64,000 nt of DNA, from NCBI RefSeq assembly GCF_002953195.1, contig NZ_CP026377.1, positions 3,038,001-3,102,000 of the forward strand, in the 5' to 3' direction. Position numbers and translations under genes: made by a program. Positions within the stretch are counted from its first letter, which is position 1. Each line of letters begins with the position of its first letter. The notes under the pieces were generated by a model. The model made no database searches. It saw nothing but the letters and a program-made list of their open reading frames with translations, and had not been told where the DNA came from. The stretch is from Mixta gaviniae (lineage in GTDB: Bacteria; Pseudomonadota; Gammaproteobacteria; Enterobacterales; Enterobacteriaceae). This document shows positions 25,568-33,319 of the stretch, piece by piece.

Positions 25568-26722
25568 ATGACCTCAGCAGAAGCTGGACAGGCGCTGAAA
25601 AGCCAGACCGCCGCGCAGATGGCGACCCGAATGATCTTTCTGGTGGCCGGCATCGGCATGTCCACCTGGGCACCGCTGGTGCCTTATGCAAAAGATCGTC
25701 TGGCGGTGAGCGACGCCGCGCTGGGCGGCCTGCTGCTGTTTCTTGGGCTTGGATCGCTGATCGCCATGCCGCTGACCGGCGCGCTGGTGGGCAAACAGGG
25801 CTGCAAACGGGTGATCCTCACCTCTTCCACGCTGCTGCTGGTGCTGTTGCCGCTGATGGCGACCCTCTCTTCGCCGGTGACGCTGGCGATCGTTTTAATG
25901 CTGTTCGGCGCCGCCATCGGCACGCTGGACGTGGCGATGAATATTCAGGCCGTTGAGGTGGAAAAGGCGTCGGGACGCACCATGATGTCCGGTTTTCACG
26001 GCTTTTACAGCGTCGGCGGCATCGTCGGCGCCGGGCTGGTAAGCGCCCTGCTCTGGCTTGGCCTGTCGCCGCTGCAGTCGGTGCTGTTTGTTCTGCTGCT
26101 GCTGGCGCTGCTGCTGCTCGGCAGCCAGCGCTGGCTGCTGACCGAGCGGATGCATCAATCCGATACGCCGCTGTTCGTTCTGCCGCGCGGCTGGGTGCTG
26201 TTCCTCGGGCTACTCTGCTTTATCCTGTTTCTGACCGAAGGCGCGGTGCTGGACTGGAGCGCGCTGCTGCTGACTCAGGAGCGCGGCCTGCCGGCGGCGC
26301 AGGCGGGCCTTGGCTATGCCGTCTTCTCGGTCGCCATGAGCATCGGCCGTCTTACCGGCGATCGCATCGTCAACCGCTTCAGCAACCGCGCCGTGCTGAC
26401 CGGCGGCTGCCTGTGCGCGGCACTCGGCGTGCTGCTGCTGATCGGCGTCGACAGCGCCGCCATCGCGCTCTGCTCTTTTCTCCTTATCGGCTTCGGCGCG
26501 GCGAATACGGTGCCGATTTTATTCAGCGCCGCCGGCCGCCAGACGGTGATGCCGGTAAATCTTGCTATCTCAGCCATGACAACTATCGGTTATGCCGGTA
26601 TTCTGGCAGGTCCGGCATTAATTGGTTTTGTGGCGCACGGGTTTAGTCTGGTGACCGCTTTCGCGGCCATCGTGGTACTCCTGGTGGCGGTTGCTGCCAG
26701 CGCACGGCTGGTGACACGTTAA
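25568..26722 (+). CDS. MFS transporter, YbjJ-like
   Basis: Inner-membrane protein of 384 residues with about 12 predicted helices, major facilitator superfamily. The ATG at 25568 (MTSAEAGQALKSQ) is preferred to a GTG 14 codons earlier. Motifs: GALVGKQGCKRVILTSS, the loop 2-3 signature in weakened form; FGAAIGTLDVAMNIQAVEVE and GFHGFYSVGGIVGAGLVSAL in helices 4-5; and IGRLTGDRIVNRF in loop 8-9. These resemble the E. coli YbjJ group, whose substrate I cannot name. It ends 23 bp before rcsD on the same strand, so it may be co-transcribed with rcsD and rcsB. E. coli does not have it at this place. Confidence 0.8.
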   Translation: MTSAEAGQALKSQTAAQMATRMIFLVAGIGMSTWAPLVPYAKDRLAVSDAALGGLLLFLGLGSLIAMPLTGALVGKQGCKRVILTSSTLLLVLLPLMATLSSPVTLAIVLMLFGAAIGTLDVAMNIQAVEVEKASGRTMMSGFHGFYSVGGIVGAGLVSALLWLGLSPLQSVLFVLLLLALLLLGSQRWLLTERMHQSDTPLFVLPRGWVLFLGLLCFILFLTEGAVLDWSALLLTQERGLPAAQAGLGYAVFSVAMSIGRLTGDRIVNRFSNRAVLTGGCLCAALGVLLLIGVDSAAIALCSFLLIGFGAANTVPILFSAAGRQTVMPVNLAISAMTTIGYAGILAGPALIGFVAHGFSLVTAFAAIVVLLVAVAASARLVTR

Positions 26723-26745
26723 ATGATCAGGTACTCCCTTTCACT

Positions 26746-29403
26746 ATGATGTACAAGTTTCCTTTATCCTCCAGCAACGTTACGCGTTTCTTCGTAATGT
26801 TCATCCTGCTGCTGTTGCTGGCGTTGGGCTTTATGGTCCATAACGCGGTCAACGCCTGGCTGATGGAAAAACGCTACGCGATGGCGGATATCACCCATGC
26901 GGTGCAGAAGCGCATCGACACTTATCGCTTCGCCACCTGGCAAATTTATGAAAATCTGGCGGCCAGCGCCGCCGGCAGTACGCCGTCGGCCAGCCTGCAA
27001 GAGACGCGGCTGCGTCCTGACGTCTACTATCTGGAAAAAACGCGCCGCAAAACCGAGGCGCTGATTTTCGGCTCGCACGATAGCAGCACGCTGGATATGA
27101 CGCTGCGCATGTCCAACTACCTGGATACGCTCTGGGGCGCGGAGAACAGCACCTGGTCGATGTATTTTCTTAACGGCCAGGACAACAGCCTGATCCTGAT
27201 CTCTACCCTGCCGCTGAAGGATATGGCGACGCGCTATAAAGAGAGCGCCATCAGCAATATCGTCGAGGCGCGCCGCGCCGAGATGCTGCAGCAGGCGAAC
27301 GCGCTGGACGAACGGGAAAGCTTTTCGCCGCTGCGCCGTTTTGCCTGGCAAAACGATCACTACTTTACCGTGCGCACCACCTTTAATCAGCCGGGCCATC
27401 TCGCCACCGTGGTGGCGTTTGATATGCCGATCAACGACCTGATCCCGCACAATATGCCGCTGGAGAACTTCCAGCTGAAACAGGATGCAGCGCTGACCAC
27501 CCCGGTGGAAAGCGATGATGAGATGCTGAACACCCGCATCACCTTTAACAATCCCAATGTAGAGATCGCCGCCTCACTGCCCAGCACGCCGCTGCAGCTG
27601 ATTTACCGCATTCCGCTCAGCACCCTCGCCTGGGATACGCTACGCAACCTGATGTGGCCGCTGATCGTCGATCTGCTGTTGCTGCTGATGTCGCTGGCGG
27701 GCCTGTTCCTGCTGCGTCAGCAATCGCTGCGTCCGGGCGAAAACCAGAGCGCCGAACTTGATTCGCTGCGCCTGCTAAACGAAGAGATCGTCTCCAGCCT
27801 GCCGGTTGGTCTGCTGGTCTATGACTTCGCCAGTAACCGCACCATTATCAGCAATAAGATCGCCGAGCATCTGCTGCCGCATCTCAACCTGCAGAAGATC
27901 GTTAATATGTCCGACCAGCATCAGGGCGTGTTGCAGGCGACGGTAAATAACGAGGTGTATGAGATCCGCCATGCGCGCAGCCACCATTCGCCGCATACGC
28001 AGCTGTTTATGATGCGCGATCAGGATCGCGAACTGCTGGTGAACAAAAAACTGCAGAAGGCGCAGCAGGTGCTGGACCGCAACCATCAGCTGCGTCAGCA
28101 ACTGATGCAAAACCTGGGGCATGCGCTGCATCGTCCGCTGCAGGCGGTGGTGACGCAGCTGCAGGCGCTGAGCGACGCCAGCAACGACGACCAGGCGCTG
28201 GACGCGCTGGAAAACAGCCAGGCGCTGGCGCGTCTGGTGGATGATATCGTGCTGCTGAACCGGCTGGAAACCCACGACTGGGCGCCGGACGCCAGCTCGT
28301 TCAATCTGCAGGCGCTGCTGGATCAGCTGACGCTGGAGCTATTGCCGCTGTCGCGCCGCAAAGGGCTGACGTTGCTGGTGCGTAACCATCTGAACAGCGA
28401 CGAGATGCGCTTCGGCGACAGCCGCGCTATCTATAAAGTGCTTTCTACCCTGCTGCACTATTCGCTGACCACCACCAGCTGGGGCAAGATTTCGCTGGAG
28501 GTCGACTCGCCCGCCGACCGGCCCGATCGGCTCAATATTCAGATCGTCGATACCGGCGCCGGGCTGACGCGCGACGAGCTGGGCAATAATGATTTCCCGT
28601 TCCTCGGCGAAACCTCCGGGGATCGTTTCGGCCAGGCTTCCGGGCTCGCCTTTTTCCTCTGCCGCCAGCTGTGCAAACAGATGGGCGGGCATCTGGAGAT
28701 TGTGGCGCGGCCCGATATCGGCACGCGCTACAGCATTCTGCTGCACGTGCCGCCTGAACATCAACAGCAGCAGGAAGAGAAGCTGCTGGAAGATGTCACC
28801 ATGCTTATCGACATCGCCGTCGATGACATTCGTAAGATCGTGACCCATCAGCTGGAAAACTGGGGCGCGAAGTGCATTACGCCGGACGAGCGTTTAGCCG
28901 GCGTGACGCACGATATCCTGATCGCTGACGATCCGGCACGCCTTTCCGGCTGGTCGCTGTTGCTGACGGATAACGAACTGGGCTTTACCGCCCTGAATGA
29001 ACAGCAGTACCGGGTTAACTTTAACCTCAGTAGCGCTCTGCAGGACGCGCTGTTGCAGCTGATTGAGAAACAGCTCTCGCAGGACATGTCGCCCATGGAG
29101 GAAGATGACGCGGAAGAGGCCGTCCCATTGTTAAGCGGCGGTTACTACCAGCTATTTGTCGAGACAGTACCGGAAGATGTAGAGAGACTGTATACTGAGG
29201 CGTCGAACAGGGATTACGCGACGCTTGCTCAGACGGCACATCGCCTGAAAGGGGTATTTGCCATGCTAAATCTGGCACCCGGCAAGGAGCTTTGTGAAAA
29301 GCTGGAACAGCAAATTAAAGCGAGTGACGATTTAAACATCAAAAATACCACCAGTGATATTGACGCCTATGTCAACGAACTGCTGCAGCAAGGTAACCAA
29401 TAA
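26746..29403 (+). CDS. rcsD: Rcs phosphorelay phosphotransferase RcsD
   Basis: Inner-membrane intermediate of the Rcs envelope-stress relay, passing phosphate from RcsC to RcsB. 885 residues. First transmembrane helix at about 14-34; large periplasmic domain (VYYLEKTRRKTEALIFGSHD, DTLWGAENSTWSMYFLNGQD); second helix at about 300-320; degenerate kinase-like region; ABL domain (TMLIDIAVDDIRKIVTHQLE); and a C-terminal HPt domain with AQTAHRLKGVFAMLNL, in which the phosphorylated His is about residue 832. Two consecutive ATG codons (26746, 26749) could start it. It overlaps nothing and is one base short of abutting rcsB. The E. coli order rcsD-rcsB, with rcsC convergent, is kept. Confidence 0.97.
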   Translation: MMYKFPLSSSNVTRFFVMFILLLLLALGFMVHNAVNAWLMEKRYAMADITHAVQKRIDTYRFATWQIYENLAASAAGSTPSASLQETRLRPDVYYLEKTRRKTEALIFGSHDSSTLDMTLRMSNYLDTLWGAENSTWSMYFLNGQDNSLILISTLPLKDMATRYKESAISNIVEARRAEMLQQANALDERESFSPLRRFAWQNDHYFTVRTTFNQPGHLATVVAFDMPINDLIPHNMPLENFQLKQDAALTTPVESDDEMLNTRITFNNPNVEIAASLPSTPLQLIYRIPLSTLAWDTLRNLMWPLIVDLLLLLMSLAGLFLLRQQSLRPGENQSAELDSLRLLNEEIVSSLPVGLLVYDFASNRTIISNKIAEHLLPHLNLQKIVNMSDQHQGVLQATVNNEVYEIRHARSHHSPHTQLFMMRDQDRELLVNKKLQKAQQVLDRNHQLRQQLMQNLGHALHRPLQAVVTQLQALSDASNDDQALDALENSQALARLVDDIVLLNRLETHDWAPDASSFNLQALLDQLTLELLPLSRRKGLTLLVRNHLNSDEMRFGDSRAIYKVLSTLLHYSLTTTSWGKISLEVDSPADRPDRLNIQIVDTGAGLTRDELGNNDFPFLGETSGDRFGQASGLAFFLCRQLCKQMGGHLEIVARPDIGTRYSILLHVPPEHQQQQEEKLLEDVTMLIDIAVDDIRKIVTHQLENWGAKCITPDERLAGVTHDILIADDPARLSGWSLLLTDNELGFTALNEQQYRVNFNLSSALQDALLQLIEKQLSQDMSPMEEDDAEEAVPLLSGGYYQLFVETVPEDVERLYTEASNRDYATLAQTAHRLKGVFAMLNLAPGKELCEKLEQQIKASDDLNIKNTTSDIDAYVNELLQQGNQ

Positions 29404-29404
29404 G

Positions 29405-30058
29405 ATGAATAATTTGAACGTAATTATTGCCGATGACCATCCAATTGTTCTGTTTGGCATTCGTAAGTCTCTTGAACAGATTGAATGGGTCAACGTAGTT
29501 GGTGAGTTTGAAGACTCGACAGCACTGATTAACAGCCTTTCCAAACTGGACGCTAACGTCCTGATCACCGATCTCTCCATGCCTGGCGAAAAGTATGGCG
29601 ACGGCATCACGCTGATCAAATATATCAAGCGCCACTATCCCGATCTGTCGATTATCGTTCTGACCATGAACAATAACCCGGCAATCCTCAGCGCCGTGCT
29701 GGATCTGGATATTGAAGGCATCGTGCTGAAACAGGGTGCGCCGACCGACCTGCCGAAAGCGCTGGCGGCACTGCAGAAAGGGAAGAAATATACCCCGGAA
29801 AGCGTGGCCAAGCTGCTGGAGAAAATCAGCGCCGGCGGCTATGGCGATAAGCGCCTGTCGCCGAAAGAGAGCGAGGTTCTGCGCCTGTTCGCCGAAGGCT
29901 TCCTGGTGACGGAAATCGCCAAGAAGCTGAACCGCAGCATCAAAACCATCAGCAGCCAGAAAAAATCAGCAATGATGAAGCTGGGCGTTGATAACGATAT
30001 CGCTCTGTTGAACTACCTCTCCTCCGTCAGCACCACTCCGCAGCCGGATAAAGAGTAA
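29405..30058 (+). CDS. rcsB: Rcs response regulator RcsB
   Basis: DNA-binding regulator of capsule, motility and envelope genes; acts as homodimer or with RcsA and other partners. 217 residues. The receiver domain (1-125) has the acidic pair D10/D11 and the phosphorylation site D56 (VLITDLSMP). A LuxR-type HTH follows at about 150-205 (LSPKESEVLRLFAEGF, AKKLNRSIKTISSQKKSAM). The ATG at 29405 starts MNNLNVIIADDHPIVLFG exactly as in E. coli; AAGG lies 10 nt upstream, within the end of rcsD. It is probably transcribed from the rcsD promoter and from a promoter inside rcsD, as in E. coli. Confidence 0.98.
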   Translation: MNNLNVIIADDHPIVLFGIRKSLEQIEWVNVVGEFEDSTALINSLSKLDANVLITDLSMPGEKYGDGITLIKYIKRHYPDLSIIVLTMNNNPAILSAVLDLDIEGIVLKQGAPTDLPKALAALQKGKKYTPESVAKLLEKISAGGYGDKRLSPKESEVLRLFAEGFLVTEIAKKLNRSIKTISSQKKSAMMKLGVDNDIALLNYLSSVSTTPQPDKE

Positions 30059-30075
30059 CGGCCCCTCAGGCCGTT
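30057..30075 (+). terminator. Hairpin after rcsB
   Basis: AACGGCC / GGCCGTT stem with a 5-nt loop starts at the rcsB stop. It lacks a clear T run, so it is a weak terminator or an mRNA-stabilising stem in the short gap between the convergent rcsB and rcsC genes. Confidence 0.5.
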
Positions 30076-30125
30076 GTATGACGCGTCAGGGACGACGCGT
30101 TACGCGCGTCGCCCTCTCTTCTGCC

Positions 30126-32978
30126 TTACTGATCGCGTACCTTTCTTACCCGCTCCGCATAGATCGCCAGCGCGGTTTTCAATGTCTCCAGCGTCACCGG
30201 CTTCGACAGACAGTTATCCATCCCCGCCTCCATACAACGCTGCTTCTCTTCCGCCAGCGCGTTCGCCGTTACGCCGATAATCGGGAAGGTTTGCCCCAGC
30301 TGACGCAAACGCTGCGTCAGGCGGTAGCCGTCCATATTGGGCATGTTAACGTCGGTCAATACGATATCGATCTCGCTGCGGCTGATAACATTCAGCGCAT
30401 CAACGCCGTCCTGCGCGGTTTTTACCCGGTAGCCGAGCGAGCCGAGCTGTTCAGAGAGCAGCATACGGTTAATCGGGTGATCGTCCACCACCAACACCAG
30501 AATGTCGTGGTTATCGACGCCCTGCTGCGCCGGCACCGGCAGCGACGCCAGGCCGTCCGGCACGCTCACCTCTACGCTGTAGATCTGGCCCAGCAGCGTC
30601 GGCAGATCGTGCGGCATGGCGGTGCTGTGAACCCAGCGCCCCGGCGACAGCTCATACGGCGTATCGATATGGGCGCCGTCAAAGACGATCACCGCGCGCG
30701 CCGGCTGTTCCGGCTGGAAAGCGTAGTCGGCAATAATCACATCGTCCGGCTGCCACGCCTGATCATCCAGCCGCGTCACCTGAATACCGTGCGCCAGCAG
30801 CAGGCGCGTCAGGAAGGCGGCGAGGAAATCGTTGCGCAGCGCCAGCCAGACCTGTTTATCCTGCAGCCCTTCATGCGGCACCGGCGTCATCATCTGGCTG
30901 TTATAGAGCGGAATGCGCACGATAAACTGGCTGCCCATGCCTGGCTCCGACTCCACTTCAATATCGCCGTCCATCATATTGATCAGCTTTTCACAGATCG
31001 CCAGGCCAAGCCCGGTGCCCTGGAAGTTGCGCTGCACGCCGGTCCCCACCTGGAAGAAGGGGTCGAACAGCCGGGTGATCTCTTTGGCGGCGATGCCAAC
31101 GCCGGTATCACGCACCCGTACCGCCAGGTAGCCCTCTTTGACGTAGGCGTGCAGAATAATGCAGCCGGTATGGGTAAATTTAATGGCGTTATTCAGCAGG
31201 TTAGAGACCACCTGCTGCAGACGCATCGGATCGCCATCCAGCGCCACCGGCACGTCATATTCAATAAAGCAGTAGAGCGTCAGGCGCTTTTTCACCACCA
31301 GCGACAGGTAGTTGGCGGTGATATGGGTGATCACCTCGCGCGGGGCGAAAGGCCGCGGCTCGATCTGCAGCTGCTCCGATTCGATTTTCGAAAAGTCGAG
31401 AATATCGCTGATGATTTTCAGCAGCAGGCTGGAGGAGTTGTTCATCGCCGTCACCAGCGAATCGACCCCTTTTGGCAGTTGCTTGGTCTGCAGCAGATCG
31501 AGGTTGCCGATAATGCCGTAGAGCGGCGTGCGCAGCTCGTGACTGACGGTGGCGAGGAACATCGATTTGGACTGGCTGGCCTGCTCGGCCGCCTGCGCCA
31601 TCTCCTGCAGCGACTCCTCCATTTTCACGCGGGCGCTGACATCAACCAGCACACAGATCGCCACGTTTTCATTGCGGTAGCGCGAATGAACGAAGCTGAT
31701 CTGCAGGTTGGTGTTGCTGCCGGTGAGCAGATCCACGAAGTTAACCTGCTGGCCGCTGATGATCTCCGTCAGCTTCTGTCGGTCCTCCTGCGTCAGCATC
31801 GTCAGGTAGTTGTGCGCCAGCTCGTTACTGAGGATATTGGTGCCGTCGCGGGTGCGCAGAATACAGATGCCGACCGGCGCGGAGGCGACAATCTTGCGGT
31901 TAAACTGCTCATGCTCCTCCAGCCGGTGCGCATTCTCCTCCGCCGGCAGGAACATGCGACGCTCGAACAGCCAGGCGAGGGTAAACAGGATAATGGCGCT
32001 GATCAGGTTGAGCAGGATGGCGTTGATCATCAGCAGCTTCAGGCGATCGACCAGCACCTCGGTCGGCACCGAATAGACGATGCTCAGGTTGGAAGGGTGC
32101 AGCGTTTTCTTCAGCACCAGCTGTTTGTAGCTGTCGACATAGCCGAACCAGGCTTTGTCGCCGGGCAGATCGTCCAGCGAAAAGGCGACGCGTCCGCGAT
32201 TTGAGGAAAGCACCGGCTGGTTCGCTTCGTCAATCAACGTGGCGGTGACCGGCAGGCTGCCTGGCGTGACGAAATCATCAAGGCGAATATTCTGCTCGAT
32301 GCCGAGCAGCGCCTCCAGCTTGTTGGCGACATAGATCGGCGTCACCATATAGAAATAGCCGACGCCCGGCTGGCCGTTGTTACTGACCCAGTAAAGGCTG
32401 CTTTTGCGCTCATCCGCGCTGCTGTTGCGATAGCGCAGGATACGTTCGTGCAGCGTTTTTACCGTGCGCTCGCGATCTACCGAGCCGTTGCCGATGCCGA
32501 AATCGGCCATGCAAAGCCCCTCGCCGCCGATAAAGAAGACGCGGTTCAGTTCATAGGCGGAAGCGAAGTTGGTTTTCCAGTAGTTAAGGAAGTAGCTGAG
32601 CGACTCCAGCGAGCTGCGCCAGGTGTTGCTCATCGCCGCGCAGTTGGAATTGTCGACTAGCGGGTAGAACTGCGGCAGCGTCGCCTTGCCGGGGAAGACG
32701 CCGTTAAGCGGATCGGTGCCGCTGGCGCTGCTGCTGAGGCGGTTTTCCGCAATGTATTTCAGCTCCCGGGTGATATCCGCCGAATGACGCACATACCACT
32801 GCGCCTGATCGTAGTTAAGCGTGAACTCCTGACGCACCTGCGCTTCCTGCGTGTGCAGCACGCTGATAATGTAGAACGCGGTTAACAGCGCGCCCAGCGA
32901 CCAGAGCATAAGCGCCAGCGCGCGAAACAGGTAGCGGGAGATCCTGAGCGTAGTGCGAAACGAAACGAGATATTTCAA
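30126..32978 (-). CDS. rcsC: Hybrid sensor kinase RcsC
   Basis: Inner-membrane histidine kinase that starts the Rcs relay on signals from RcsF/IgaA. I choose the TTG at 32978 (950 residues, LKYLVSFRTTLRISRYLFR), which matches the E. coli N-terminus and has AGG six bases upstream; a TTG eight codons earlier has no RBS. Transmembrane helices at about 20-42 and 317-337 flank the periplasmic sensor domain. HisKA carries TVSHELRTPLYG with His480. The HATPase has NAIKFTHTG and GTGLGLAICEKLI. An ABL-type domain follows, then a C-terminal receiver with IVLTDVNMPNMDG and Asp876. Convergent with rcsB. Length and motif positions agree with the family. Confidence 0.97.
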   Translation of the reverse strand: MKYLVSFRTTLRISRYLFRALALMLWSLGALLTAFYIISVLHTQEAQVRQEFTLNYDQAQWYVRHSADITRELKYIAENRLSSSASGTDPLNGVFPGKATLPQFYPLVDNSNCAAMSNTWRSSLESLSYFLNYWKTNFASAYELNRVFFIGGEGLCMADFGIGNGSVDRERTVKTLHERILRYRNSSADERKSSLYWVSNNGQPGVGYFYMVTPIYVANKLEALLGIEQNIRLDDFVTPGSLPVTATLIDEANQPVLSSNRGRVAFSLDDLPGDKAWFGYVDSYKQLVLKKTLHPSNLSIVYSVPTEVLVDRLKLLMINAILLNLISAIILFTLAWLFERRMFLPAEENAHRLEEHEQFNRKIVASAPVGICILRTRDGTNILSNELAHNYLTMLTQEDRQKLTEIISGQQVNFVDLLTGSNTNLQISFVHSRYRNENVAICVLVDVSARVKMEESLQEMAQAAEQASQSKSMFLATVSHELRTPLYGIIGNLDLLQTKQLPKGVDSLVTAMNNSSSLLLKIISDILDFSKIESEQLQIEPRPFAPREVITHITANYLSLVVKKRLTLYCFIEYDVPVALDGDPMRLQQVVSNLLNNAIKFTHTGCIILHAYVKEGYLAVRVRDTGVGIAAKEITRLFDPFFQVGTGVQRNFQGTGLGLAICEKLINMMDGDIEVESEPGMGSQFIVRIPLYNSQMMTPVPHEGLQDKQVWLALRNDFLAAFLTRLLLAHGIQVTRLDDQAWQPDDVIIADYAFQPEQPARAVIVFDGAHIDTPYELSPGRWVHSTAMPHDLPTLLGQIYSVEVSVPDGLASLPVPAQQGVDNHDILVLVVDDHPINRMLLSEQLGSLGYRVKTAQDGVDALNVISRSEIDIVLTDVNMPNMDGYRLTQRLRQLGQTFPIIGVTANALAEEKQRCMEAGMDNCLSKPVTLETLKTALAIYAERVRKVRDQ

Positions 32979-33166
32979 GGGAAACCTGGGCGCAACCGCC
33001 AATAAGTAAACTTTTTTTGATCCCGCTACAGTACCGTCAGGCGGTGAAAAAAGCCAGATTCGCGTCCTCTATTGTCGCTTTATCAGACTGATTGCCGGCT
33101 GAAAAAGCGCGTCTGGAGAGGCAGGGTTGGCTATAGCGTTCGCGAGCGTTTGGGCCATCCGGCCCC

Positions 33167-33235
33167 GGTTCAGGTTCAGGTTCAGGTTCAGGTCAGGTCA
33201 GGTCAGGTCAGGTCAGGTCAGGTCAGGTCAGGTCA
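33167..33235. repeat. GGTTCA x4 followed by GGTCA x9 microsatellite
   Basis: Four perfect hexamers (33167-33190) run directly into nine perfect pentamers (33191-33235). The pentamers look derived from the hexamer by loss of one T. The run lies about 190 bp upstream of the rcsC start and 40 bp past the gyrA terminator, so it is outside coding sequence. Such a perfect run is likely to vary in copy number. Confidence 0.93.
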
Positions 33236-33275
33236 GGTTAATCGGAACGATCCCCGATCGCGGCATCCGCACCAT

Positions 33276-33302
33276 AAAAAAAGGCCGGTCAGACCGGCCT
33301 TT
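33276..33302 (-). terminator. Terminator of gyrA
   Basis: AAGGCCGGTC / GACCGGCCTT stem, followed on the minus strand by seven T, 18 nt after the gyrA stop. The other strand also ends in several T, so it could work both ways. Confidence 0.9.
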
Positions 33303-33319
33303 TTATCCTGAAGGGAAGA

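Larger units (their letters stand above)
32979..33319. other. Intergenic region between gyrA and rcsC
   Basis: Contains, from right to left on the minus strand, the gyrA terminator (33276-33302), the simple-sequence run (33167-33235), and about 150 bp that should hold the rcsC promoter and leader. No gene seen. Confidence 0.7.

Noticed and set aside
30078..32204. 708-codon plus-strand frame opposite rcsC
   Set aside because: Mirror image of the well-conserved rcsC coding sequence; Arg/Gln/His-rich product without motifs. The same holds for 34322-35443 opposite gyrA and 40663-41946 opposite the GPH transporter.
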